Shown piece by piece: positions 10,643-23,267 of a stretch of DNA of 64,000 nucleotides. The notes under the pieces were generated by a model. The model saw only the letters and a list, made by a program, of their open reading frames with translations, searched no databases and was not told the origin of the DNA. Both the position numbers and the translations under genes were made by a program. The stretch comes from Bagarius yarrelli. Taxonomy: Eukaryota > Chordata > Actinopteri > Siluriformes > Sisoridae. The first letter of the stretch is position 1, and each line of letters opens with the position of its first letter. Location: assembly GCA_005784505.1 (NCBI GenBank), contig VCAZ01000021.1:2722808-2786807 (forward strand). The letters run 5' to 3'.

Positions 10643-11501
10643 CAACAGCACAACAATCCTATCATTCGAATATAGGATCAGCTTGGTGATTCTCTACCTG
10701 CTTGTTTTTATTGTCGGGATCGTCGGGGTGATCATAATAAGCACCACCCTTTTGTCCAACATGCTGTCTGTCACCAAAGTGTCAATGATCAACCTGCTGG
10801 TGGTGCACGTGATCTTTCTTTTAACTGTGCCCTTCCGTGTCTACTACTATCTCAATGATAAATGGGAACTAGGCTTTACCTTTTGCAAGCTGGTCAGCAG
10901 CATGCTCCACGTGCACCTGTACCTCAGCTTTATCTTCTACGCCATTATCCTGTGCACCCGGTACCTGATTTACTTTGAATGTAGACACCGCTTGGAATTC
11001 TACAGAATGCTACATGCTGTAATAGCCAGTGGGACCGTCTGGGCTATCATTCTGGCTACTGTTATTCCTTCTACCATCAAATATGGATCAGAAATAAATA
11101 CCACTAACAATCAGTGCTTTTCTTTTGGAACTGCTCTTCAAGACACACAAATAAAAATGCTGAACTACATTATCTGCACTGTAGTGCTGCTGATCTGGGT
11201 GCTCTTGGGATCATGTCAGAGTTACATATTTTGGTGCGTGTGCCAAAAACATAAAGGTGTCCTATGGGCCCATCAGGAGTTCTGGGCTCAGATTAAAAGC
11301 CTGTGTTTTGTGTTAATCATGATGATTTGCTTTGTGCCATACCAGGCCTTCAGGATCTACTATGTATGCGCATATAAAAACGAGCTCGAAAAAGTCAATG
11401 AGGTTTTCCTGGCAATTACAGCTTTCAGTTGCTTTGACATGGTTATGTTTGCTGGCAGTGGCATGTTGCGACCTGCTTTTAGAAAGTGTTGTGGGTCATG
11501 A
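10643..11501 (+). CDS. gpr141: gpr141, main coding exon
   Basis: The acceptor is the T-rich stretch ending ttaattaag at 10642. The single exon holds all seven transmembrane segments and ends with TGA at 11499-11501. A naive reading would begin at TTG (10683), but the frame is open back to the acceptor and adds NSTTILSFEYRIS. This gives an extracellular N-terminus of normal length for the family. Confidence 0.93.
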
Positions 11502-12175
11502 TGTCTAAAACCTATTGAATGAAAAATGATGTACTTTATGTGCCTCTGAACTCTACAGTAGAGTTTTTAAATTATTAATTATTTATGGTTGAAAATGTAA
11601 AAATGAAATCAATGACCAGTCATATTAATAGTGTTTTGTACAAATATATATATATTACGTGAAAAAATACATGGACTACTGATCATGGCGTTTGATCATC
11701 AGGAAATGCTCTTAGCTAAATATGCAACTAAAAGATGAGGTGAAATCATCAATTCTATCGTCATAAGACTGATTTCCACACTATTTTACACCCAAGCAGA
11801 TCCTTTATTCGGCCTTATGACAGTTTAGCAGTTTACTGTACAGCCAACTGGTGCAAGCACTGAGCCGCTGCTGGGGATTATAGCTGTTTTTATTTACTGA
11901 ATATCAGTGAAATAGTTTGCATTCCAAAGTTCAAATGTGAATATTTTTTTTGTATATTTGCACGTGATATGCATAGTCGTATATAAAGTGTATTATCAAT
12001 TATGTAGCATGTATAGTTTCTAAAAAAACATACTCATCACTAATTCTCATGTTTCCTGAAATTTTATCTGACATTTTTATCAGTATTAGCCTATAAAATA
12101 CAAATCCACAGTATTGTAAGACTAGTGCACAATATATGTAATTATTATTTCTTTAAGACCAGTGTGAAAAATAAA
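11502..12175 (+). other. gpr141: gpr141 3' UTR candidate with polyadenylation signal
   Basis: This is AT-rich sequence after the stop codon. A canonical AATAAA lies at 12170-12175, and no better exon or gene is seen before it. The true cleavage site is not determinable here. Confidence 0.45.
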
Positions 12176-12270
12176 GGCTATCCAATGCTGCATTTATTGC
12201 TACAACTTACTATGGTGTTAACTTATTATTAGGGTATACTTTGGCATCTGCGGATTTTGTTGAAAGAACA

Positions 12271-12453
12271 CATTTACATTTACAGCATTTGTCAGATGGC
12301 CTTATCCAGAGTGACTTAGATTTTATACAACTGAGCAATTGGGGTTCTAGGGCCTTGCTCAGAGGCCCACAGTGGTGGCTTGGTGGAGCTGGGAATCGAA
12401 CCCTGTACTTCTGGTATTAGTTTAACACCTTAACCACTGAGCCACCACTCCCT
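12271..12453 (-). repeat. SINE-like repeat, copy 2 (minus)
   Basis: Reverse complement of the same family: it starts with the tail catttacatttacagcattt, continues through ccttatccagagtgactta and gggccttgctcagaggccc, and ends in the tRNA-like head (gaatcgaaccctgt, ttaaccactgagccaccac). The B-box-like GGTTCGATTCC is nearly intact on the minus strand. Confidence 0.85.
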
Positions 12454-13985
12454 ACGGCTTCCCAATACGGCTAAAATCTAGTTAAAAGTCTATGTTTCTT
12501 CATTAGAAACCAGGACTCATATCAAAGAACCTGCTATTGGGCAAATAAACTCAAACACCTTTACATTAACATTTATTTTTTATGTACAGTAACTTTCTGC
12601 ATTATACAAATAGATTATTCTGGAAATTAGATAATTTTGGTTCGAATCGAATTTACTACACACGTGGCAAAAGGGGGAAGAGAACAAATACAAACGCATA
12701 TATAAATGCAGACTGGTTCTATTTTATGTATGACATAAAATAAAAAGAGAAGGAAGTGTTATGCAATGTGACTGTTGCAACATGTGAATGTGTGGTACTG
12801 GCTGTTCACTAACCTCAAATTAATCCCTGGCCTTATACATCTACATCTGGTTGTAAAATAGTGCTTATTACGAGCCTAAATAATGACAAAAATCCCATTT
12901 TTCTGGTAATTCTCCTTAAACATGTTGCGTTTTCTTTCTACAGCACTTCATTTGATTTAACAGCAGCCGTTCCCCATTGTATGATGTTAGAATAGGTACA
13001 GGGGGCTGGGGACTGTGGCCTCAATCCGTTCTTTTCAACTTCTAATCTTCTGCTCAAGGTCACTGAGTGAATGGCTTTCCGTGTGTCCGGTCCACAGAGT
13101 GTGAGCATTCTGTAGCTAAAATGCTGCCACGGCTTTTACCTTTCAATAGGTAAGACCAGGATCTGTTGGATATTAAAGCTGTTTTAATAGGGCACTCATT
13201 GCCTGTCACACATGACATTATTTAGCGTTCTGCATTGACCTAAATGGCTTTAAACAATGATGTTTTACTTTTATTGTCCCTAATTACGAATGAAATATAT
13301 ATTTTTATTAGAACTAAAAGAAATTAGAACCATTCAACATTAAATTTAACAAACTGGTGCTTATATGTTCTACACTGCAGTGAACTGTTGATGATGTTTG
13401 TAACTATAAAATATAATCTATCATCGAATATACTATATATATGTTATTCTAAATTTAATTCCAATGCTTATGATGTGTCTAATAGTAGCCAGGGTACAGT
13501 GTTAAGGCTACTAAAAAGGATGTCAAATATGTATGATTCTAATATAAGATATTGCAATCTGTGGTATCATACTATTTTGATGCAGAATTTAATCTAGCAG
13601 CATAGTATGCATACTTATTGCGGTCATGGCAACCAGGAAAAAATAGCAGCCCGTAGTAGGAAATTAAGTATAAAAGTATGCGTGATTGGACGTTGCGTTG
13701 CCATGGTCACACATATCACACACCTAGCTACTGGATGAGACTAGGGTGGGGAAGATTATCCAGGGTTGCCAGACAACGTCTAAAACGTACCCTACACGAA
13801 AATATGGTCGACTATTTAAAAAGACAAGCTACAATGAATATATTTAAAAAAAAATACAATTACAATATACAAACTTTAAATTATTCAACAAAGCCAACAT
13901 CGAACCACATTTTGTAATATAACGCATTTGTTTAATACCAATATGGTTTAATCACATTTGTCGCTCATGCTGGCAACCGTAGTGA
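12454..13985. other. Interval between gpr141 and ctnnd2, no gene recognised
   Basis: Mostly AT-rich with no exon that I can assign. Short sequences around 13590-13970 (agtatgcatacttattgcgg, ggccagcagatgtcgctg) resemble pieces of dispersed fish repeats. This interval should hold the upstream control region of the ctnnd2 exon-1 promoter. Confidence 0.35.
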
Positions 13986-13989
13986 GATG

Positions 13990-14102
13990 TTGCGAATGTG
14001 GCCAGCAGATGTCGCTGTTGTACCTCAGTTTGGTTTGCTGCAGTGAGGCGGAGGAGAGAAGGGGGATGCTACAGCAGCACTGAAGGAAGAGAACTGTCTC
14101 CG

Positions 14103-14145
<43 letters not shown>

Positions 14146-14342
14146 CAGTTCTTCCCCTGCTTGTTTCCTCTCCCGGCGTATGTGTGTTGGATGCTTTAAC
14201 GCCTCAGTTTGCCGCTATCTCACTAAAACGTTGCGGGTTTTCGGTGGAGATCGTTGGAGATGCTTGATGGGTTCGGCACCTGTGTGAAGAGCGGGCTTTA
14301 ATCAGAGGAGCGCGTTTGATTTTTCACTCTGGATAGCATTCG
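13990..14342 (+). promoter_or_regulatory. ctnnd2: Candidate ctnnd2 promoter and 5' UTR exon 1
   Basis: The block is richer in C, G and CpG than its surroundings and contains a CT tract (14106-14142). It ends in a consensus splice donor: exon end attcg at 14342 followed by gtaagc. It is the only such block upstream of the first ctnnd2 coding exon (28.7 kb) and on the same strand. If spliced to 28688, the frame of the ctnnd2 ATG runs back through GFNQRSAFDFSLWIAFGV to an in-frame TGA with no earlier ATG. The exon is therefore untranslated. Assignment to ctnnd2 is an inference from position and splice site; the transcription start is not determined. Confidence 0.6.
14106..14142. repeat. (CT)n tract in candidate 5' UTR exon
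   Basis: A pure TC/CT run of about 36 bases inside the candidate ctnnd2 exon 1. Confidence 0.97.
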
Positions 14343-14366
14343 GTAAGCGCAATGTCATTCCAGTTT

Positions 14367-14368
<2 letters not shown>

Positions 14369-14397
<29 letters not shown>

Positions 14398-14398
14398 A
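14369..14398. repeat. (CA)n microsatellite
   Basis: A CA run of about 28 bases just inside intron 1 of the ctnnd2 candidate transcript. Confidence 0.97.
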
Positions 14399-15592
14399 GC
14401 ATGCATACACGCAAACACAGTCCATGAACTACACTGCAATTTACAGCTATGCTTAAAGCAAGTCTGTTTCAGTATGGCTGAAAAGTGATGCATGTTTCTT
14501 TTGCTTGTCTTTTTATGCATTTGTTTTTCTGTCGATTTGATAGTGTAGAATGCTAAAGGACTCCATTAGAGACCGATCCTCCATCCGAGGAGATGGATGA
14601 TGGTGATGGAAATGGAGGTGGGGTGGGGGTGCGAGAGATGAAAATGGGAATTACTTCCCTATTGACCTCAGTTGGAATAGGAAAAATAAGTATAGGAAAA
14701 ATAAGACGGTCATCTTGGTCGTAACATTGTGGACATAAATTGGCAGATAAATTGACATTAATAAGTGGGGCATTGATTTAGACTACAATAGAAAAACAAA
14801 GAAAACTGCCTTAATAAAGACACATAAACATAAAGAAAGACATGCATGAACATACATAAGGAGACATTAAACTGTCACAGCAGCCTGGGATTCTTACCAA
14901 CGATGCAATTAAACATGAGGCTATGAAATCATGCCACATAATCATAGCTATTCCAATAGTATATGTATTCCAATAGTATATCAGCTATATTTACACTTTA
15001 TCTTGCATATACAGTATGACATGTTAAATCGCACCTGCACATCTGTTCATATTTAAAACAGCAGCAGCACACGAGTCACACAAATTAATCAGACGAATTA
15101 CAGATCCGAAGGTTGTGTATGGAATTGTGTGTGCCTGTATAGGTCTCAAAGGTACTCTTAAATATACTCTAAAGAGGTCCTGTATTTGTGCGGTGTCTCA
15201 GTCTCTGCTGCTGTGCACCTGAAAAATGGAACAAGTTGAGCTGTTATTACAGTAAAGCTGGCAGCATTCTTCTCTTTTTTCCTTAAGCACATTGGAAGTA
15301 TAGTAGAAAGAAAGGCGGTCACTCCCGATTGGGGCAGCAGTTTCTGTTGCAAGACTGATGTCACTGCTTGATCAGCTGCACTTGGATCGAAGTAGAATAA
15401 TAGAATTAAAGTCGTCTCAACAATGCAGTCAGAAATATTTCAGAAATTAGCCCCTTGTATGAACATGATTTTTTATAATCATACATTTGTACCAGATGCA
15501 ACATGTCAAGGATTAGGATCCTAGTGTGTGTGTGTGTGTGTATGGTGTGTTTGGCTGAATCAAGATTTAGTTTCAAGATTTTAGTATCTACA

Positions 15593-15621
15593 ATATATAA
15601 ATATATATATATATATATATA
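15593..15621. repeat. (AT)n microsatellite
   Basis: An AT run of about 28 bases. A short GT run precedes it at 15523-15540. Confidence 0.95.
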
Positions 15622-16062
15622 GGACAAATGTCTTTCCAAATTATTTGCCTTTGAACCTTGTATCAGGCAAAGCACTGGAGCTGTTATGTCTTTCTTTCAT
15701 AATTTCAATATTAAAAATGAGGTAAGTGTATCAGATCTGAAGTCTAAAGATAGACATTAGGTTTTAACCCCAGCTGTTGAATGTATAATACAAAGCCTTT
15801 CGGCTCTATTTTTATGTAGTTTACTAGAGCTTTGCAATCTTGTGTAATCACTTTGACTTGAGGTAAAGGTAAAATGGGGTAAAAGGTAAAATGCTCCAAA
15901 TGTAAATGTAAAGGCAAAAAATCCATTATCTTTAAGACTAAAACCCTCTTAAACAAAAACAGACCGACTTCAAGCTTGCTAGTAAACAGGCGATGGAATT
16001 TAATTTTGCGAGGGGGGGGGACTCTAGTCCAGTCAGTTGGTCTCTATTTTATGGTTCCTCCT

Positions 16063-16225
16063 TTTACATTTACATTTATGGCATTTGGCAGATGCCCTTA
16101 TCCAGAGCGACTTACATTTATGTCATTTTATACAAATGCATTGGCAACTTGGTGGTGCTGGGAATCGAACCCCAATCTTCTAATTAGCAGTCCAACACCT
16201 TAACCACTGCGCTCCCTCATTCCCC
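16063..16225 (-). repeat. SINE-like repeat, copy 3 (minus)
   Basis: It starts with the tail tttacatttacatttatggc, then gcagatgcccttatccagagcg, and ends with the tRNA-like head (gggaatcgaaccccaatctt, ttaaccactgcgctccctc). The middle gccttgctcaggggcccaac segment is deleted relative to the copies at 18.2 and 28.2 kb. Confidence 0.85.
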
Positions 16226-17469
16226 TTATTATGGTTCTCTAAAAAATTCAACAATGACCATGATGACTTTCATTGTCAACACAGCTGATTCTTCAAGCAG
16301 CAGATTGTCTGTGGCTGGCACCCACGGAATGACACTGCAGTTTTGTTTTTTTGTTTTTACATTTGTAAAACTGTTCCCAATATGTGGTGCCAACTGGGCC
16401 TTGAAATGTGTTAATTAATTTCAGAACTTGATTATTTTTTCTTCATCTGAAGGCTTCTAAGACAAAGACTGTTTGTAACTGTAACAATTCCTGCTTTATA
16501 AAAACTGCCTGTCATTGGCAGTCATTGGCATTGACAAATGGAATTAAACTGCTATGCATTGGGTTTTTTTAGATGCCAGGAGAATCCTTTAAATGTATTC
16601 TCTCTGTTGGTTAAAAGTAATCTTTCTGCACTGTGTAATGACCATATTGAGTGGAAATAAGACCTTTTTTTTCTTTTCTACTTTCATTTGATCAGTGTAC
16701 TATGGAAACATGCAATTAAACATATACATTCTCATGCTTTGTAGACCGGAAACTAATTTTTAGCGCACAAACTGCTAGTGCTTCAGAGATCAGAGAAACA
16801 TACTTACCTGGCCAAGAAAAGACAACTTATGCAAAGTGCTCTTCTGCAAAAAAAAAAAAAGAAAATCACTGACATATAAAATGTGAATTATGAAAGACAG
16901 CTGGGATATTGCGGTTTATTTATAGCACACCTTTTCTCTCCAGGGTGGTCCGTTTATATATTTTTATTATGTTTTACTCTAACTCGTTTTTCTAAGTCAA
17001 ATGTAAATTTATAATTCACCAGAGGATGTTCTTAAGGATAGAGGAAGATGAGTGATGAGCGGAAATGGGAAATGAAATTCAAATTTTTATGCTGCTCGGC
17101 TGATTAGATGAGTCACTCATTTATGCATTTCCAGGGGTTTAACATATTCACCTTGTGTAAAAGAGATATGTGTATATAGTAGTAAGAGAGTAGACCATAA
17201 TGTCGACCATCATCTCTCAAGTGAAAGGGAAAAAATTAAACAGTACAATGGATTATAAATATTACTCTATAAGTCTATGAAAGGAAATGCAACAACATTT
17301 TTAACCTACATCTTAATTAGGCGTAACAGTGGTGTTTATTCAGTTAAACAGTGGTGCTTAATCTAATTTTTATATAGTTATTAAACACTCATTATGTGGT
17401 TCTTTCATTTTAGTGTCTTTAGACTAATGACAGCTTTATTATCAAAGACACTATCTGACTGACATGTTT

Positions 17470-17690
17470 CATGTTTATCCTGTTTTCATATATATTATTG
17501 TGTTTCATGTTTATGTTGGTTAGTTTAGTCTTATTGCATTGTATGTTTGTAAGTTATTGTCCGTGTACCACCACGGTGAGTCTGTCTATGTTTATGCTGA
17601 GTCGAGTCAAGTCTAGTTTGGTTTTTAAATAAACTGGACCTTGGGTTCTCAACTATTTGCCGTAGTGAAATTGTCAGAATTACAGTTTAG
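17470..17690. repeat. Possible solo LTR-like fragment
   Basis: T-rich sequence with AATAAA at about 17627 and a preceding segment gagtcgagtcaagtctagt resembles the R-U5 side of fish LTRs. No terminal repeat or duplicated target site was found, so this is a weak call. Confidence 0.2.
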
Positions 17691-18208
17691 TCATGTACAA
17701 AAAAACAGAATAGCTTGCAAATTTGCTGTAATAATAGCAAACCAGTCTTAAAAAAAGGTTGCAAAACACTTCTATAACTGAAAAAGATTATTATTAGAAG
17801 GCATTTATTTGATAGCTGTAAGTCTTTAGAAAATACAGAATTTAATGTAGTGGTGGAAAAGTTTGCTGGAAAAAAGCGGACACATGTTGCCTTGAAATCC
17901 AGTAGAATCAAAAGTCAATTAAAGCAATTTTTGATATTCTAAAATCAATTTCAGTTTTCTGCACTATATGTATCAGGCATTTAGTTTGTGAGTGTGATGC
18001 CCATGCATGAGCCTACCAGTTGCTTAACCTGAGTAAAACAACACAGTTGACATGATAGTCAAACCTGGGTAATAAGATATGTCACATATCATGTATTATT
18101 GCTCCGTGGAAGGCTAATGATACCAAGATTAAGCAATGTAATTCATTTTCAGATAGAATCAAAACACCATTTTTGTAGATCTATAATTTACTCAGTCCTG
18201 CAGAACAA

Positions 18209-18400
18209 CATTTACATTTGCGGCATTTGGCAGACGTCCTTATCCAGAGCGACTTACATTTATCTCTTTTATACAACTGAGCAATAGGGGTTTGAGGGCC
18301 TTACTCAGGGGCCCAACAGTGGCAACTTGGTGGTGCTGGAAATCAAACCCTAGTCTTTTAATCAGCAGTCCAACTACTTCACCACCACGCTACATCTTCC
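18209..18400 (-). repeat. SINE-like repeat, copy 4 (minus)
   Basis: The copy keeps the full body: catttacatttgcggcattt, cagacgtccttatccagagcg, ggccttactcaggggcccaac, ggtggtgctggaaatcaaac. It is the best full-length example of the family in the window, together with the copy at 28.2 kb. Confidence 0.85.
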
Positions 18401-19371
18401 TTATAAACTGATGTGCAGAGACAATACAAAAAACGTTATTTAAACCAATCTAGACAGTTCAACATCCAGACAACATATTTGTTTCGCGCTCAGAATCTAT
18501 TTTATCAGTCATTTTTTTTATTCCGTTAAATTGGACAGCTATATTAACATAAGAACTATGCATTGTTTTTAAGGGTTAATTGTACTGTTCTTTTACCAAA
18601 CAGAAGGACTGTGTGCTGAGAGAATTACCATAGAGCTAATTATATTCTAGCCAGCTAATATGCTATCTCCCATATGCACAAATGAGCTTGAAAGAAATCA
18701 TAAAGGGAGATGGAGTATCCAAGATGGAGTGCTGGTAGACAAGCAAGATTTAGATATACAGTACTAAAAAGGTTATTCGTTGCCATTGGATACGTTACCT
18801 GTAAATGTATCCTTTTTATATAGCTACACAAGGGCTGTCTTCATATGAGCCATTGCTGCTTTGAAAACTAAAGGCCATGGGGTGATGGCTGTGCCAGTTG
18901 CCAACAGAGGAGATTTTAAAATAGTGCTTTGAGGCATGTCCCAAAAAGGAATTACTCTTATTAATCTTACATAAGTCAAATGTTATTATGACAGAGGTGC
19001 TCGATGCTTTCATAACTCACAAAAGCTCACATGCCTGTAACTGAAATCCCACATCGGACTTATGTAACAGTCTAATTAGAGTTTCAACCTAGAAGCTAGT
19101 TAGTGCAGCAATTAAGACTAAGATAATAAAAAGTTTTTAATGGAAAAACTGTAAATATCAATCAGTGGTGTAGAACTCTGTGTTTGTAGTATAAAGTGAC
19201 TATTTAGATTACATTTTTAACTGCGTGACATGGGGCCTTTAGTTCAGCCACGTTGGCAGACATCAGCAGCACAATGTGCTGGCAAAAAAATGAATTTTAT
19301 GACTAATTCATATTTCTACAATAACAATGTCCAGATCAGTTCTCATCAGCCATACAACCACAAACAAAAAT

Positions 19372-20145
19372 GTGTGGCGTGCATTTGTATTTAGCCGCCT
19401 GTACTCTGATACCCCTAAATAAAATCCAGTGCAATAAATTGCCCTCAGAGGTCACCTAGTTAGCTAATAGAGTCCACCTATGTGTAGTTTAGTCTCAGTA
19501 TAAATACACCTGTCCTGTGAAGGCCTCAGTGGTTTGTTAGAGAACACTAGTGAACAAACAGCATCAAGAAGACCAAGGAACTCACCAGACAGGTCAGGGA
19601 TAAAATTGAGGAGAAGTTTAAAGCAGGATTAGGTTATAAAAAATATCCCATCTCAACATCTCAAGGAGCACTGTTCGATATATATTATCCAAAATTTAAA
19701 AAAAAAGTATGCCACAACTGCAAATTTACCAAGACATGACCGTCCACCTAAACTGACACAGGTGGTGGCAGCATCATGCTCTGGGCATGCTTTTTTTCAG
19801 CAGGGACAGGGAAGCTGGTCAGAGTTGATGGAAGGATGAATGGACCTAAATACAAGACAATCCTGGAAGAAAACCTGTTGGAGGCTTCAAAAGACTTGAG
19901 ACTGGAAATGAGTTTCACTTGCAGCTGTAATTGCAGCAAAAGGTGGCTCTACCAAATATTGACGCAGGGGGGCTGAATAAAAATGCACACCATGATTTTC
20001 AGATTTTTTTTTGTTTGCTTAAAATGTTAAAAACCGTTTGTAATTTTCATTCCACTTCACAATTATGTGCTACTTTGTGTTGGTCTATTACATGAAATCT
20101 CAATAAAATACATTTAAGTTTGTTGTTGTAAGGTGACAAAATGTT
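19372..20145 (+). mobile_element. Tc1-like transposon relic, internally deleted
   Basis: The left part (tgtggcgtgcatttgtattt, accCctaaataaaatccagt) is the non-coding 5' region typical of fish Tc1 elements. Remnants of the transposase follow, including the stretch ggtggtggcagcatcatgct with the GSIMLW-type coding segment, and ggctctaccaaatattgacg near the end of the frame. The right end at about 20124-20145 reads gttgttgtaaggtgacaaaa, a plausible terminal inverted repeat. The middle of the transposase, including part of the catalytic domain, is missing, so the element cannot be autonomous. Confidence 0.75.
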
Positions 20146-22520
20146 TCAGCCCAATGTAACAGCCCTTGATGCATCCAAATTGGTGTGAAAATATCTGAAA
20201 TATTAACCATCTATCTATGGACATGGCAATTAAAATCCTTTTTTGGACTAGAGAATATAGCATGGAGCCCAAGAGCAGAAAGATTGAAAGCAGTGCTCAG
20301 GGTCCCAGTGGTTGCATCATGGCAAGGACGAAATGCTGATCGTTATCGCAAAGCCTTAATGATATCCAGTCAGTGTTTTGCTGTTATGGAATGAAATAGA
20401 GAAAAGTGTATATAATGGATGAATGCTTAATGCATTGAAACCCTAATCCGACTAATCTGGGTGTTGATGACATATAGAGGAAAGATAATTACAAGAATGT
20501 ACAGTGCATTGCAATATGATGAGAAGACTTGATGTGTAAAGCATTGGGGCCCCACATAATCAGTCTTTATCACTAATGTCATGCTCAGCTGTCCTTGAAG
20601 AACATTACTGGAGGAGGACTTTAATTGCCTTGGCTTTTGTCCTGTTTTTGCAAAATATCTTTGGAATTTGTCCAGGTTGGCATATCTTTCTAAACCTTAC
20701 CTGCTCCTGCCAGAGCTTGAGTGAGCTGTAATTTATTATTATATGCAAAGGATTAATGTAGAGCATTGCAATTTCTGCTTTCATTAATATTAAGATTTAT
20801 ATATTATAACCACTGATAACATGGCAGTTGAGAGAAAAATAAAACTGACATTTTTACTTGTACAATAAAAACATGAATCGCCCAAGACATCGGCTCTAAA
20901 TAAGGTAGGTTGTGCCAAGCAGTATACATTTACAAGATCTGGCAACTATACATCTTAATTTAATTCAACTGATTTAAAGGTTGGGGACTTGTAGATTGGC
21001 AGTGTTGGTATTTGAACACATTACCTTTTAATGTCCAATGTCCAAACACTGAGCACCCCCCCCCCCTTGCACCACTGAAGTTGGGGTGTGAGTCCTGCCA
21101 CTGCTTTGTGTGTGTTTGTGGTGGGCTGTATGTGCATCTTTGAACTGTCCATGGTGTGTGTTTGTGATTGTGCCTGATAACAATGTTTAGGGTGTTCACT
21201 GCCTTGTATCTTGAGTACTTGGGATGGACTCAAGGCTCTCTTTGACCCTGTGTAGGATAAAAGGTTTCAAGAAATAGATTCTTAGTTAAGGGATTTTTAA
21301 TATTTTGTAAACTTTGAAAGACTTTAAAGGACTTTTAACTATTTGTTTTATTATATGATATATATTTGTATTCGATTTTACTCAAATCTGAGATTTTTTA
21401 TTATTATTTCTATTATTCTCTATCTTTTTTCCATTGTTTCCATTGTTTGTTCACTGTGTTAAGAAAAGAAATAAAAACATCTGTATTGCATCACACTCAT
21501 GTAATATATGACAATATGTGAGAACTAAAAAATCTTGATTTTTAGCTTTTAGACTGTCTGACTGTTCTGTCTACAACTTTTTTTTTAATCTGTGGCAATT
21601 GTGTGGAAAATAATGTAACTGCTTTGATGTCTTTAACAGCATTTTTACTTCTATCATAACATATCCCTAAATCTTATCAGAACTTTAAGTCCAGGCTGTA
21701 AAATTTGCATCATTGTGTCAGAAAGAAAAAAAGCATTTTGCATTCATGCCTATATTGTATAAGGTAAAGGGCAAGTAGGACATGCACATGTCGTGTGCCG
21801 GCCTAACTATAGACACTGTCTCGGCATTTAAGAAAGAGATTAGAGATTAGATTCCTCTAAAACCTGATTAAACATTTTAATCATTTCTGTGCTGTATCAC
21901 TTTTTATTTTAATTGCAAGCCAAGCTTACGTTAATCTAAAAGAAACCAGTCTCTGCAATTCCCTTTAAGTCCTTTTTAAGTGTTTTGAAAAGCTACATTC
22001 GAACACATTTATTGGCAAATATTTTTATAGAAATGAACAGTGGTTCATAATGTAGTTTATTTTTAACAATTTTTAATCAATTAGTTGATTTTTATTAATT
22101 CTCATTGGCATAATGTGTTAAAAACTTCTTATAATTAGTTGTGGTTAAGGTTGAACTGGAATATACTACAATATAAAGGTCTGGTTTAAGCGTCAGAATT
22201 ATCAGACAACAAAATTCTGACATTCAGTGACAGCCCCACCCTCTGAGTCTAGTGACATGCCCAGGGTTACGCTACCATTTATCAGGAATTTCTTGGTTAT
22301 GAAAGTGAATTCAAAGAAAACAATAATGCTGGCGTCGCTACAGATCTTGCTGCCGAGCTACTGAAAATGCATTTTCATGGCGCACTTTTGCAGACAAAAG
22401 AGAAATAATTGAGAAAAAAATTTCACCCAAACTGGATTCATTAACAAAGCTCAGGAATGTTTTTGTGCGCTTTTGGAACTATGACCACTAAGAGTGGCTA
22501 ACAGCTAGATCAAGGATGAC

Positions 22521-23267
22521 TGTAACAGTCTTGGCTGCAGTTCCCCATCTACATTTGTACAATGAGAATGACTTTTATTTTGAACTTTTTTCTTTCTTCC
22601 TGTTTTGGTTACTGTGCCACATCCTTCATTAAGATATTCATTTATTGTTTACAGTGTTTCCCATTTGTCCTTTTATTTCTGTTTGTAGAAATTCCATGTG
22701 TTTCTGTCTAGTTTTGCTCCGCATTGTATATGGTACTTGGCTAAAGTTTTCTCATTCCGAGTATCTCTGTGTCTGTCGTGATATATTGGTAAAACCAATG
22801 CTAGTGCTGTCCACTATGTAGTTTCTAGTGTTTTCTGTTTTGTTTCTCCTTTGTATTTTGGTTTTCTTAAAGCAATTCCCTTTTGTTTATTTGTTAAATC
22901 AAAAACCTGTTGCATCTAACTACCCCATCTACCTGCTCTCCTCTGTCAGCAGCCTGTGACAGAACGCAGAGCCCAGACAAGAGATTTTTTTTCCTTTTGG
23001 TTTTCCCTTGTCCCTCGTTTATTCTGATCGCGCCTGATTTAGCAGACTTTTTTTTGACAATATGGACCACTTCAAGGCAGTGAAGATGCTGCTGCTACAG
23101 CAAGGTGAGACGTCATTGGAGGCTCACACTAGTGATATCCTGGAGCTGGTGCACTTTACCACCTTTCCAGACAGCAATATCAGCACCTTTTTCTTTGTTG
23201 AGCTGAACGCCACCACAAAGGCTAAACTTACCCCCCCTCTGCTGTCCTCTGTCAGCAGCCCGTGACA
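22521..23267 (+). mobile_element. Collapsed LTR retrotransposon (5' LTR, leader, partial gag, stub of 3' LTR)
   Basis: The segment 22521-22961 starts TGTAACAG and ends CTGTGACA, as an LTR would. It is followed by a 100-bp leader, then an ATG at 23062 that opens a gag-like frame (MDHFKAVKMLLLQQGETSLE, then FPDSNISTFFFVELNATTKA). This frame runs into a second copy of the last part of the LTR (cctctgtcagcagcccgtgaca, about 23245-23267). The bases just outside are atgac on the left and acgac on the right, a possible 5-bp target duplication with one change. Most of gag-pol and most of the 3' LTR are gone. The family assignment (Ty3-like gag) rests on general resemblance. Confidence 0.55.

Larger units (their letters stand above)
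9753..11501 (+). other. gpr141: gpr141 gene, complete coding region in two exons
   Basis: This is a class A (rhodopsin-like) orphan G-protein-coupled receptor recognised as GPR141. The coding exons 9753-9760 and 10643-11501 join in phase to give 288 residues, against roughly 305 in human. The N-terminus starts MESNSTTILSFEYR with one N-glycosylation sequon (NST) and no signal peptide. Seven hydrophobic segments follow. Family landmarks include INLLVVHVIFLLTVPFR in TM2 and the Cys in FTFCKL that would pair with NNQCFSF in extracellular loop 2. TRYLIYF stands in place of the usual DRY, followed by EFYR and LHAVIAS, then HQEFWAQIKSL in intracellular loop 3, CFVPYQAFRIYY in TM6 and ITAFSCFDMVMF in TM7. 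The tail is short and ends RKCCGS. The ligand is unknown; the human gene is expressed in myeloid cells (family knowledge). The gene lies between a minus-strand RDH gene and ctnnd2. Confidence 0.93.

Noticed and set aside
10683..10685. Start of gpr141 at codon 10683
   Set aside because: This codon is TTG, not ATG, and the frame is open upstream to a good splice acceptor. The upstream 8-nt exon supplies ATG in phase.
12395..12450. Possible tRNA gene on the minus strand (GGTTCGATTCC B-box-like stretch)
   Set aside because: The sequence is the head of a SINE-like repeat. A full cloverleaf is not present, and similar heads occur in the other copies.
14262..14306. ATG in candidate ctnnd2 exon 1 (atgcttgatgggttcggc)
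   Set aside because: It opens a short frame that ends in TAA within the same exon, so it would be at most an upstream ORF, not the ctnnd2 start.
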